Of a stretch of 64,000 nt of DNA, positions 50,158 through 62,256 are shown in pieces. The position numbers were made by a program, and so were the translations under genes. Position 1 is the stretch's first letter, and each line of letters starts with the position of its first letter. The DNA is from a bacterium (GTDB lineage Bacteria > Patescibacteriota > Gracilibacteria > UBA1369 > PNNO01): contig PNNO01000005.1 in NCBI GenBank assembly GCA_013824265.1, positions 186,001-250,000 on the forward strand, given 5' to 3'. The notes under the pieces are model-generated. The model ran no database searches and had not been told where the DNA came from. It saw only the letters and a list, made by a program, of their open reading frames with translations.

Positions 50158-51003
50158 ATGAATGAACAAGAAGATAAAAAAATTTACGCAATTCATATAG
50201 ATCAGGAGCCCGTATCGGTTGTTGATAAGAATGACGTTCTTGATAAAAAAGAGAAGAAACCCGAATATGCCGGGCCAACTCTTGGAGATAGAATTTGGGG
50301 TATGTTTAGGTTTATTTCCAGTTCGGCAATTATTTTTATAGTGATTTTTTTCGCGATGAACTGGAATGCTTATAGTACCATAATAATGAGTAAGATTGGC
50401 TTCCTTAAGCCTTCGGCTGGAGAAGAAACAATGCTTGGGACGGGAACCGGAGACGATCTTCAAAGCAGTGGTAACGTGCAGGATTTAATGGATTTAAGTA
50501 AAGATCCGGAAATTCAGAAAACTCAAATTCCACAGCTTGCGCTTGATGTTATGCCACCCGACACAAGGATTGTAATTCCGCGTATAAACAAAAACGTTCC
50601 GGTTGTAACAGTGAGTTCCGAGGCGCTTATGAACAGGGATTGGGTTAGGTTGGAGCAGGAAATTCAGGAAGCACTTCAGGACGGAGTTGTGCATTATCCA
50701 AGCACGGCTTTCCCCGGTGAAGAAGGGAATGTTGTAGTTACCGGTCACAGTTCTTATTTCCCATGGGATCCGGGAAGATTTAAGGACGTTTTTGCTCTTC
50801 TGCACGATGTCCAGGTAGGTGATAAAATTTATATGTACTACAACCAAAAAAGATACGATTTTGAGGTTTATGAAACAAAAGTCGTACTTCCAAGCCAGGT
50901 TGATGTCCTTACGCAGGAAGGTGGGGACAGGTTAACTCTTATAACTTGTACTCCGGTTGGGACAAACCTAAAAAGGCTTGTTATTTTGGCAAAACCAATT
51001 TAA
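50158..51003 (+). CDS. Sortase
   Basis: 281 residues. One membrane helix (FISSSAIIFIVIFFAMNW, about 52-69), a 60-residue linker, then the sortase domain 125-281 with the triad visible: H197 in VVTGHSSY, C264 in LITCTP and R273 in NLKRLVI. Residues RIVIPRINKNVPVV and DVQVGDKIYMYY are typical strands. Closest in build to class E/F-type or CPR sortases. It should cleave C-terminal sorting signals and attach proteins to the envelope. No LPXTG motif is seen in the window; the best candidate substrate is the cupredoxin (LASSGPGE + helix + Arg). Its own promoter suggests a leaderless mRNA. Confidence 0.9.
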   Translation: MNEQEDKKIYAIHIDQEPVSVVDKNDVLDKKEKKPEYAGPTLGDRIWGMFRFISSSAIIFIVIFFAMNWNAYSTIIMSKIGFLKPSAGEETMLGTGTGDDLQSSGNVQDLMDLSKDPEIQKTQIPQLALDVMPPDTRIVIPRINKNVPVVTVSSEALMNRDWVRLEQEIQEALQDGVVHYPSTAFPGEEGNVVVTGHSSYFPWDPGRFKDVFALLHDVQVGDKIYMYYNQKRYDFEVYETKVVLPSQVDVLTQEGGDRLTLITCTPVGTNLKRLVILAKPI

Positions 51004-51007
51004 AAGA

Positions 51008-51541
51008 CTAAAGATCCTGGAGCTTTTTAAGAAGTTCCTCTTCCGTTGTGGCCTCTTCTTCTTCTTGTGCTTTTTCAACCTTTTCTATTTCGGTTCTTTT
51101 CTGTTTTGATTCGAATTCTTGCCATTCTTGAAGGTGTTTTTCATTTATTTTGGCAAGGTCGGCTTCATACTCTTTGTCGAGTTTTGCGAGTTGCTGTTTT
51201 TCCGTTACAAGAATATTCTTGAACTTTTCTATTTGATCCGTAGTCATTATCGGCAAAATCTGGAACCAGTATTCTCTTTCTTCGTCGTCCATTGATTCCG
51301 TATTTAGTATTAACGGAATTAGCTCTGGATTCTCGTCTTTTACCGCTTTTGGAATATGGAACTTGCTTTCCTGTGGCTGAGTCTTTTTTGTGCCTGAAGC
51401 GGATGTTCCCGTTGCTGCCGGTTTTGATCCGGACCCAAGAAGCTCTTCTTCAAGAGACAAAATATCATCTCCAAGAGCGGCTTTTTGTTCGCCGTCCTGA
51501 ATTTGTGATAAATCTATGATTGGGTTGTTATCGTCCGACAT
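51008..51541 (-). CDS. Hypothetical protein, acidic with C-terminal coiled coil
   Basis: 177 residues, no family or signal peptide. N-terminal acidic region (DLSQIQDGEQKAALGDDILSLEEELL), a Ser/Thr/Gly linker (SKPAATGTSASGTKKTQPQ), a small helical unit (ELIPLILNTESMDDEEREYWFQILPIMTTDQIEKFKNIL), then a coiled coil rich in Glu (LAKLDKEYEADLAKINEKHLQEWQEF). Proteins of this build recur in CPR genomes without assigned function. It ends four bases past the sortase stop, convergent. Confidence 0.75.
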   Translation of the reverse strand: MSDDNNPIIDLSQIQDGEQKAALGDDILSLEEELLGSGSKPAATGTSASGTKKTQPQESKFHIPKAVKDENPELIPLILNTESMDDEEREYWFQILPIMTTDQIEKFKNILVTEKQQLAKLDKEYEADLAKINEKHLQEWQEFESKQKRTEIEKVEKAQEEEEATTEEELLKKLQDL

Positions 51542-51590
51542 TATCTGTTTTTGTTACTTAGTATATTATACTGTGGAAAAGCGCTGTTGG

Positions 51591-52397
51591 TCAAATTGTA
51601 GAATCTGTCGGTTTATCTTGTTCTTCTACAGGTCCTTTTAGTTTGTTTCCCGGAATATGAATGGCCGTGACACATGTATCTGTTGGTTTTGAGATTATTC
51701 TTTGAGTCCCGGTTTCGTCTATTGTTGTAATTCTAATTGTGTCTCCTACGATTGAGTGAACAAACCCCGCAGTTATTTCTTTATCCGTACCTTTCTGTTT
51801 TGGATCCATGAAGAAAATAAGGTCGCCCGTGAAGAATTTCCTAGGTTCTTCCGTAAGGCCTTTTACTATGTTGCTTGGCCCTTTTTCAAATGGAAAAGAA
51901 CCCATCATCTGGATCATCATGTATTTGAGGTCCGGATTGGTGTTTGCGGGCAGTTGTTCTGCCGTAGGAACTGGGATTTTTAAGCATCTATAAAGGTAAT
52001 TCACCAATTTTTCTTTCGGATTTGGAGCTTCTATATTTGTTGTTTTTTCGGCAGCATTACTTATTCCTGCAATTTTGCCGGTGATTTCAGTCGCAACCTC
52101 TTCCGGGGTTTTTGCCTTAGATATCTTGGAAATGTTTTCTCCTGCCAATTTAAGTTCTTTGAAAAATTTCTCTAATGCTTTGAATAATTCCGGTAGCCAA
52201 GTTCCAAGATCGCCTAGGCCAAGATTGTTGGCCAGATCATTTAAACCTTTTTTTGCCTCTTCTGTAACTTTTTTTCCACTCTCTTCTTTTTTTTCTCCGG
52301 CTTCGGTCTTAGCTTTTTCCGCGTTTTCCGGGTTCGCGGGAGCTATTTCCGGTGTCGATTTTTTTGGTTCTAGATCTGTGTTTGTTGTTTCACTCAT
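51591..52397 (-). CDS. Hypothetical protein with possible NlpC/P60-like or SH3-like end
   Basis: About 268 residues from ATG 52397. The N-terminal 70 residues are low-complexity and charged (TDLEPKKSTPEIAPANPENAEKAKTEAGEKKEE). The middle is amphipathic helical (DLGTWLPELFKALEKFFKELKLA). The C-terminal 110 residues contain FTGDLIFFMDPKQKG and GFVHSIVGDTIRITTID, which recall the GDLIFF/HxGIV signature of NlpC/P60-type hydrolases, but the catalytic Cys is not visible, so activity is doubtful. It starts 5 bases after the 52403 gene stop; the two form one operon. Confidence 0.68.
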   Translation of the reverse strand: MSETTNTDLEPKKSTPEIAPANPENAEKAKTEAGEKKEESGKKVTEEAKKGLNDLANNLGLGDLGTWLPELFKALEKFFKELKLAGENISKISKAKTPEEVATEITGKIAGISNAAEKTTNIEAPNPKEKLVNYLYRCLKIPVPTAEQLPANTNPDLKYMMIQMMGSFPFEKGPSNIVKGLTEEPRKFFTGDLIFFMDPKQKGTDKEITAGFVHSIVGDTIRITTIDETGTQRIISKPTDTCVTAIHIPGNKLKGPVEEQDKPTDSTI

Positions 52398-52402
52398 GGT
52401 TT

Positions 52403-56556
<4,154 letters not shown>

Positions 56557-56624
56557 TTGTGAAATAAAGGTTGATAAAGTTGGGAGCTCAAAGTATCAGA
56601 AAATATATCCTTGGGCAAGATATA

Positions 56625-57725
56625 TCAATTGTTTATGGCCTTCTCTATTTCTTTTATAAACCTTTCTTGGCTGAATTTTTCCGCTTGGTCTCTCATTGCA
56701 GTCACCGAGTAGTTTTTCTCGTTTGTAAGCAGTTTTGCGAGGCCCTGTCCCATGGAGTCTACTGTCGGTTTGTTAAAAAACTCGCCGGTTACTCCAGGAA
56801 TTACGGTTTCCGTGACGCCTCCTTTTCCATAGGCAAGAACCGGTGTTCCGGCAGCCATGGCCTCAACGGGTGTTATTCCAAAATCTTCCTCGCCGGGGAA
56901 AATAAAAGCGCGGGCATTTTGATAATACTGCGCGGTTTCTCTGTCGCTCTTAAATCCCAAAAATGAAATATTTGGTCCGGCAATGCTCTGTAAATAAGGC
57001 TTTTGTGGTCCGTCCCCAATTATAACAAGTTCTTTTCCCAGCTTATTAAAGAGCTGAACGGCAAGATCTATCTTTTTGTATGGTGTAATCGTGGAAACTA
57101 TCAAAAAGAAATTTTCCTTTTTCTTCTGCGGTTTAAATCTATTCACATCAACCGGTGGATAAATTATTTCGGCGTCTTTTCTGTAGTACTTCATTATTCT
57201 GTTTCGAACCGTTTTTGAATTCGCTATGTATTTATCAACGCGGTCTGCCGCTATTTGATCCCACATTCTTATTTTTTTAAGAAGAAGCGCGATGGCGGCT
57301 TTTTTAAATCGTCCGACATTTTGTTCTTTTACGTATTCATGTGTCCAATCCCACGCGTAACGCATAGGGGAGTGACAGTAACATATGTGCTTTGTGTCCG
57401 TGTTGGTTATTATCCCGTGCGAAAAAGCGGAATTTGAACTTAAGACAATATCAAACTCGCCGAAGTCCATTTCTTCAATTGCTCCCGGCATTTTTGGAAG
57501 AAGATATTTCTGCCTTTTTCTAATAAAAGAAGGAAGTTTCTGAAGGGAAGAAGGACGAACTCTCTCTTTTGGAAAGACTGATCCAACGGATTTTTCATCG
57601 TACAAAAGAGTGTAGATTGGGGCGTCCGGGAACATGTCCGCGAAGACTTTTAAAACGCGCTCGCCGCCGCCAAGTTTAAGCAAAAAATCGTGTACCAATG
57701 CTGTTTTTGGAGTTTTTTTAGACAT
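56625..57725 (-). CDS. Glycosyltransferase family 4 (GT-B fold)
   Basis: 366 residues. N-terminal LVHDFLLKLGGGERVLKVFADMFPDAPIYTLL and C-terminal FLIVSTITPYKKIDLAVQLFNKL, ELVIIGDGPQKPYL and ARAFIFPGEEDFGITPVEAMAAGTPVLAYGKGGVTETVI, the last with the E-x7-E motif of GT4 retaining enzymes, here EDFGITPVEA. Probably adds hexose or mannose to a surface polymer. Third gene of a tight run: it starts directly after the PolX stop. Confidence 0.92.
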   Translation of the reverse strand: MSKKTPKTALVHDFLLKLGGGERVLKVFADMFPDAPIYTLLYDEKSVGSVFPKERVRPSSLQKLPSFIRKRQKYLLPKMPGAIEEMDFGEFDIVLSSNSAFSHGIITNTDTKHICYCHSPMRYAWDWTHEYVKEQNVGRFKKAAIALLLKKIRMWDQIAADRVDKYIANSKTVRNRIMKYYRKDAEIIYPPVDVNRFKPQKKKENFFLIVSTITPYKKIDLAVQLFNKLGKELVIIGDGPQKPYLQSIAGPNISFLGFKSDRETAQYYQNARAFIFPGEEDFGITPVEAMAAGTPVLAYGKGGVTETVIPGVTGEFFNKPTVDSMGQGLAKLLTNEKNYSVTAMRDQAEKFSQERFIKEIEKAINN

Positions 57726-59450
57726 TTATTTCTTAAAGTGATTCAGCAGTTTTGTAAGAGAGTATGTATTAATTACGTCGTTTTTTTCCAGCCATCCTCT
57801 GCGCGCAATATATATACCATATTGCATGTACGCACGTTGAGAGCTGTGATGAGAATCCGTTCCTATTGAAATTTTTGCACCTTTTTTCTTTGCCATTCTA
57901 AGGTATTTATCCGTAAGATCCAACCTTGCCGGTTGGGCGTTAAGTTCAAGGGCTGTGTTGCATGCTACGGCAGCGTCAATAATGGCTTCCATATCAACTT
58001 CATACGGTTCTCTTTTGTTTATGAGTCTTCCGGTTGGGTGGCCTATTATTTTTACATAAGGATTCTGAATCGCCTTGATTATTCTTTCCGTCATTTCTTT
58101 TTGCGACATTGAAAATCTTGAGTGAACGGATGCGGGAAAAATATCCATTTGAGCCAGTATTTCATCCGGATAATCCAGTGATCCATCAGGCAAAATATCA
58201 ACTTCCGAGCCTTTTAGGATTTTAAAATCCTTGTCTTTGTAGTGTTTGTTTAGCTTGTCGATTTCTTTGTATTGAGTCAGCAATCTGTGTATATCAAGCC
58301 CGTTTGCGATGTGTGAAGATTTTGAGTGGTCGGTAATAGCGATGTATTTGTATCCCGATTTAAATGCTTCTTCAATTACTACTTCCAAGGGTTGAGACCC
58401 GTCAGAAGCGTTTGTGTGCATGTGAAGATCTCCCTGAATATCTTTAAGCTCGATTGATTTTGGGAGTTTTCCTTTTTTTGCGGCCTCAATTTCACCGTCA
58501 TTTTCTCTTAATTCCGGGATTATAAAAGGCAGACCGACTGATTTAAATACATCTTCTTCCGTTTTCCCGGCTATGTTTTTTTCGCCCTTAAATACGCCGT
58601 ATTCGTTTACTTTAAGGCCTTTCTTTTTAGCCATGTCTCTTATGGCTATGTTGTGCGCTTTTGAGCCCGTGAAGTAATGCAGTGCCGCTCCAAAATTTTC
58701 ATCTTCAACAACCCTTAAATCTATTTGTATCCCGGTGTTTAAAACTATGCTGGATTTTGTTGGGCCGTGCGCGAGAATTTCATCGACGTGCGGATATTTT
58801 ATAAAGTGATCCATTATAGGTTTTGCCTTTCCTTTAGCGCTTACAAGAATGTCGATATCGCCTATTGTTTCCTGCCTTCTTCTAAGCGAACCTGCGTACT
58901 CACATTTTTTAACTTCCTTGCATCCCAAAATATAATCGATAAGAACTTTTGCCTCATTTAAAGCTATTGGCATAAGGGTTCTTTCCGAATATCTTTTAAG
59001 ATCTTTGATTGATTGAAGAATGGAGATTTCAGTTTTTTCACCCATTCCGGGAAGGTCTCTAAGTTTTCCTTCATTTGCAGCTTCTTCAAGCTCTTTTATG
59101 TCTTTTATGCCGAGGTTCATATAGATAAGCTTCACTTTTTTTGGTCCGATTCCGCGAAGCCTTAGCATGTCCAAAAGTCCCGGATGAAAATGCGAAAGAA
59201 GGTCTTTGTGCATTTTGCAGTCGCCGGTTTTTATGATTTCCTCAATCATTGAAAAAAGATCTTTTCCTACCCCGCGAATTGCCAAAATCCTCTTTGGGTC
59301 CTTTTTGTATGCAACTTCAATGTCGTCCGCAAGATTGCGAATAACCTGCGCGGCTCTTTGGTAGGAAAGCACACGAAAATGATTCTCATCCTGTATTTCG
59401 AGAATATCGCCAATCTCCTGAAAAATGTCAGCTATTTTATTATTTATCAT
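57726..59450 (-). CDS. polX: PolX-family DNA polymerase/PHP exonuclease
   Basis: 574 residues. N-terminal helix-hairpin-helix regions (IRGVGKDLF, LRGIGPKKVKLIY, LPGMGEKTEI), nucleotidyltransferase motif GSLRRRQETIGDIDILVSAK with metal-binding D198/D200, and a C-terminal PHP domain with HMH (QGDLHMHTNASDGSQP), ITDHSKS, VHSRFS and GTDSHH, giving 3'-5' exonuclease and AP-lyase-type activity. Known for base-excision repair in Bacillus. It sits between two glycosyltransferases with one-base and 11-base junctions, an odd pairing. Confidence 0.95.
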   Translation of the reverse strand: MINNKIADIFQEIGDILEIQDENHFRVLSYQRAAQVIRNLADDIEVAYKKDPKRILAIRGVGKDLFSMIEEIIKTGDCKMHKDLLSHFHPGLLDMLRLRGIGPKKVKLIYMNLGIKDIKELEEAANEGKLRDLPGMGEKTEISILQSIKDLKRYSERTLMPIALNEAKVLIDYILGCKEVKKCEYAGSLRRRQETIGDIDILVSAKGKAKPIMDHFIKYPHVDEILAHGPTKSSIVLNTGIQIDLRVVEDENFGAALHYFTGSKAHNIAIRDMAKKKGLKVNEYGVFKGEKNIAGKTEEDVFKSVGLPFIIPELRENDGEIEAAKKGKLPKSIELKDIQGDLHMHTNASDGSQPLEVVIEEAFKSGYKYIAITDHSKSSHIANGLDIHRLLTQYKEIDKLNKHYKDKDFKILKGSEVDILPDGSLDYPDEILAQMDIFPASVHSRFSMSQKEMTERIIKAIQNPYVKIIGHPTGRLINKREPYEVDMEAIIDAAVACNTALELNAQPARLDLTDKYLRMAKKKGAKISIGTDSHHSSQRAYMQYGIYIARRGWLEKNDVINTYSLTKLLNHFKK

Positions 59451-60546
59451 TTAAAAGAACTTCAATGGTTTTTTTGATTGCTTTATCCCATTTGAATTTT
59501 GATAAAACTGTGTTTTGCATGGCAACAGTAGTTTCTTTAAGCGCGGGGTTTTTAATTAATTGCTCAAAGCCCTCTTTGATTGATAAAGTGTTGTGCGCAT
59601 TAACGTAAATTGCTCCGTTTCCGGCAACTTCCGGGATTGAAGCTTCCTCCGATGTTATTACAGGTTTGTGGTATGTGTAAGCCTCTAAAATAGGGAATCC
59701 AAACCCTTCGTAAAGAGAGGGGAATACAAATGCATCACAATATTTCAAGAGAACGTGTTTTTCATTTTCCGTTATATATCCGGGCATAAGTACGGATTTA
59801 AACGCATCGGCTTTCATTGCTTTTTTTAGAATTTCTTTAAATCCGTGTCCGCGTTTTCCGGCAAGAATAAGCTTCCAGCTTGGAAAAGTTGCATTAAAAT
59901 CAAGGAAAGCATCTATTATTCTTTGAATGTTTTTCTTGTCTTCAAGTCTTCCGATAAAAAGTAAAAAATGATCTTTTTTTGAAAGCCCCATTTTTGTAAG
60001 AATTTCCGAATCTTTTTCGGTGCTTAATTTCTTAATTTGGAAGTCGCATCCGTGCGGAATTACAGTTATTTTGTGGCTTGGACACTGGAAAAGATTAACA
60101 AGGTCCAGCTGGGTGGCATAGCTTGGCACAATTATATTTGAAGCCTTTTTTACCGCATGCTTTGTTGTCTTTTTTAAGTACCAAAATTGAAATCTTGAAT
60201 ACTCTTTTTTAAGGTGCATAAAGGCGACATCGTGGATTGTAATCACGGATTTTTTTGGCGCAAAATATGGGAGAACATGAGAAGGTACAAACAGTACATC
60301 CGGCTTATGAAAAAGCATTTCCCACGACAGTCTCACCGTCGTCCAAAGCCTTGGGAACGGCATAATCCTGTGCTTAATCGTCTTTGTTTTGTAGAGAGTT
60401 AATTTGCGCGGAGAATACAGAATAAAACTATGTTCATCCTGATGTTTAAATTGTTCTATTATTCCCTGTATGATTTTCACGGAATAATGTTCCACTCCGG
60501 TGCCTCCGGAAAGGTTGAATCTTGATGCGTCTATGCCAATTTTCAT
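59440..60546 (-). CDS. Glycosyltransferase family 1/4
   Basis: 368 residues, GT-B fold. GIDASRFNLSGGTGVEHYSVKII is the N-terminal glycine loop; C-terminal FLLFIGRLEDKKNIQRIIDAF, WKLILAGKRGHGFKEI and FVFPSLYEGFGFPILEAYTYHKPVITSEEASIPEVAG with the EGFGFPILEA motif. Mannosyl- or rhamnosyl-type transferase of surface glycan synthesis, acceptor unknown. First gene of the GT-PolX-GT run, overlapping PolX by 11 bases. Confidence 0.92.
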   Translation of the reverse strand: MKIGIDASRFNLSGGTGVEHYSVKIIQGIIEQFKHQDEHSFILYSPRKLTLYKTKTIKHRIMPFPRLWTTVRLSWEMLFHKPDVLFVPSHVLPYFAPKKSVITIHDVAFMHLKKEYSRFQFWYLKKTTKHAVKKASNIIVPSYATQLDLVNLFQCPSHKITVIPHGCDFQIKKLSTEKDSEILTKMGLSKKDHFLLFIGRLEDKKNIQRIIDAFLDFNATFPSWKLILAGKRGHGFKEILKKAMKADAFKSVLMPGYITENEKHVLLKYCDAFVFPSLYEGFGFPILEAYTYHKPVITSEEASIPEVAGNGAIYVNAHNTLSIKEGFEQLIKNPALKETTVAMQNTVLSKFKWDKAIKKTIEVLLNDK

Positions 60547-60588
60547 GCCTTCTTTTATTATCTTAATGGCCTCGCTCCGCTCGGCCCG

Positions 60589-61269
60589 TCACGCCTGTGC
60601 AAGAGCTGTACATAAGATTATCCTATATCCGTGTTTTTGCAAAGTTTGTGCAGCAGATTTAAATGTGGAAAGTGTTGTGCATACATCATCAACCAGCATA
60701 ATTGGGGTGTTTTTTGGTGGCGCGTTTTCAAGATTAATTTCAAAAGCATTTTTCATGTTTTCCTGCCTTTGTTCTTTGTTTAGAGTGGCTTGAGAAGCGG
60801 TATTTATTTCGCGTTTTAGTACATTTGATATCGGATATTTTGTTAGCCATGAAAGATGTTCCGCAAGTAGCTCCGCCTGATTAAATCCTCTAAAGGCTTC
60901 TCTTCTTTTGTGGAGCGGAATCGGGACAAGATGTGTTCCGGGTGGAGGGGGATTAACGCGAAAAGATTTTTGCAGTATTTCCGCGAGTGAGGTTGAAACG
61001 TCTTTGTAATAATTGTATTTCAATCCATGCAAAGCTTTTTGAAGCGGCCTGTTAGAATGATAGTCGCATGGGGTGTAAATGGCCTGAATTAGCCCGTCCT
61101 TGAGAGGGTTCTCTCTTCGCATGTTTTTCATAAGCGAAATTTTTCCAATACAGGCTTCGCACAAAAATGATCCTTCCGTTTTGCATGAAACGCATGCCGG
61201 AGGGAAAAAGAGCTTTGCCAAATAATGATTTATTGAAGAAAAAATATCCATACCCAAACGGTACGGCAT
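60589..61269 (-). CDS. ComF-family phosphoribosyltransferase-like protein
   Basis: 226 residues. N-terminal four-Cys zinc finger (CVSCKTEGSFLCEACIGK), then LHGLKYNYYKDV, LVPIPLHKRREAFRGFNQAELLAEHL and the PRPP-binding loop IMLVDDVCTTLSTFKSAAQTL. ComF proteins aid uptake of transforming DNA; together with the pseudopilin at 17.5 kb this points to possible natural competence, an inference. The start follows 27 bases after the XRE/S24 gene stop. Confidence 0.94.
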   Translation of the reverse strand: MPYRLGMDIFSSINHYLAKLFFPPACVSCKTEGSFLCEACIGKISLMKNMRRENPLKDGLIQAIYTPCDYHSNRPLQKALHGLKYNYYKDVSTSLAEILQKSFRVNPPPPGTHLVPIPLHKRREAFRGFNQAELLAEHLSWLTKYPISNVLKREINTASQATLNKEQRQENMKNAFEINLENAPPKNTPIMLVDDVCTTLSTFKSAAQTLQKHGYRIILCTALAQA

Positions 61270-61296
61270 ATATATAAAAAAATTCTAAAAAAATTA

Positions 61297-61932
61297 TTAA
61301 ATATTTACGAGCATCTGAATTACGTGTCCGTAGAGCGGAATATTTTGTCCGAAGAAAACCGGGAAATTGCTGTTTCCAGCCAATAGCTTTGTCCTGTCCG
61401 GTTGTTTCTCGTAGTATCTGGTTGTTAAATTCCCTCCGATTTTTGTAAGGACAATTCCATGATATGGAACTTCGGAAACATCCTTACTTAAAAGCAATAA
61501 AGTTCCCTGCGGGATTAAAGGCTCCATTGAATTGTCATTCATTTCCCACAAAAAATAATCGGAAATTTTCATTGCCGGATCAAGATAAAAAGACCTCATT
61601 TCATTTGCCGGCGTGGCATCGATGCTTTCATTTATCTGGCTGTGAAAAGGCAAAAGAGTCTTTTGCGCTCCTTCTTCCATATCAAGCATTTCTTTACTTG
61701 AATATTGTTTAATTCTCCATGATCTTAATAAGTTTTCCGCAGATGCATTCTCTATTTCATAAGCCTTTGTAAGTATATCTAAAATGGATGAATCCGACGG
61801 ATTTCTTCCGCCGTTTTCAAGTTGTGAAATATAGCTGCTTGTTGCGCCAATACGTCTAGCAACAAACTCGAGCGTTTTTTTGCGCTCCGCTCTTAGAGTC
61901 TTTAAAAAATGTCCAATCGGTTGAATCTTCAT
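61297..61932 (-). CDS. HTH repressor with S24-like peptidase domain
   Basis: 212 residues from ATG 61932. N-terminal XRE helix-turn-helix (IGHFLKTLRAERKKTLEFVARRIGATSSYISQLENGGRNPSDSSILDIL) and a C-terminal S24 (LexA/CI) domain with the Ser in EMNDNSMEPLIPQGTLLLL. The lysine of the Ser-Lys dyad, normally in a VKR segment, reads GNLTTRYYE with Arg, so self-cleavage is doubtful. It may sense a ligand or be a non-cleavable regulator. Targets unknown. Its gene is divergent from the tRNA-Val/Ala pair. Confidence 0.87.
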   Translation of the reverse strand: MKIQPIGHFLKTLRAERKKTLEFVARRIGATSSYISQLENGGRNPSDSSILDILTKAYEIENASAENLLRSWRIKQYSSKEMLDMEEGAQKTLLPFHSQINESIDATPANEMRSFYLDPAMKISDYFLWEMNDNSMEPLIPQGTLLLLSKDVSEVPYHGIVLTKIGGNLTTRYYEKQPDRTKLLAGNSNFPVFFGQNIPLYGHVIQMLVNI

Positions 61933-61949
61933 ATAATCTATATTAAAAT
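61921..61949 (+). promoter_or_regulatory. Promoter of the tRNA-Val/tRNA-Ala pair
   Basis: TTGAAT (61921-61926), 17 bases, TAAAAT (61944-61949), overlapping the start of the divergent repressor gene. Leader about 52 bases, including a tRNA-Val-like fragment. Confidence 0.55.
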
Positions 61950-61973
61950 ACACGGGCGTCTAAGTAAATAGAT

Positions 61974-62018
61974 GGGCGATTAGCAAAGCGTCTCAAGTAC
62001 TCGCTTTGGGCGATTAGC
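61974..62018 (+). repeat. Partial duplication of the tRNA-Val 5' end
   Basis: GGGCGATTAGC occurs at 61974-61984 and again as the first 11 bases of tRNA-Val (62008-62018). Between them AAAGCG (61985-61990) pairs with CGCTTT (62002-62007). Confidence 0.75.
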
Positions 62019-62084
62019 TCAGTTGGCTAGAGCGCCTCGTTGACTTCGAGGAGGTCAGTGGTTCGAGCCCACTATCGCCCACCA
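62008..62084 (+). tRNA. tRNA-Val (GAC)
   Basis: Acceptor GGGCGAT/ATCGCCC, anticodon arm CCTCG-TTGACTT-CGAGG (anticodon GAC), T arm AGTGG-TTCGAGC-CCACT. CCA encoded at 62082-62084. Confidence 0.95.
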
Positions 62085-62097
62085 GACAGGGATTTAT

Positions 62098-62174
62098 GGG
62101 GCATTAGCTCAGATGGCTAGAGCGCATCCATGGCATGGATGAGGCCAAGGGTTCAAGTCCCTTATGCTCCACCA
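62098..62174 (+). tRNA. tRNA-Ala (GGC)
   Basis: Acceptor GGGGCAT/ATGCTCC with the alanine identity G3-T70 pair, anticodon arm CATCC-ATGGCAT-GGATG (anticodon GGC), T arm AAGGG-TTCAAGT-CCCTT. CCA encoded at 62172-62174. It follows tRNA-Val by 13 bases and is surely co-transcribed. Confidence 0.96.
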
Positions 62175-62256
62175 ATTTTATCAATTTGGTATTGAAAAAA
62201 CTTGAAAGCACACTATAGTTAAATTGTGCAATTTATTTATTTATACTCAAATAAAA

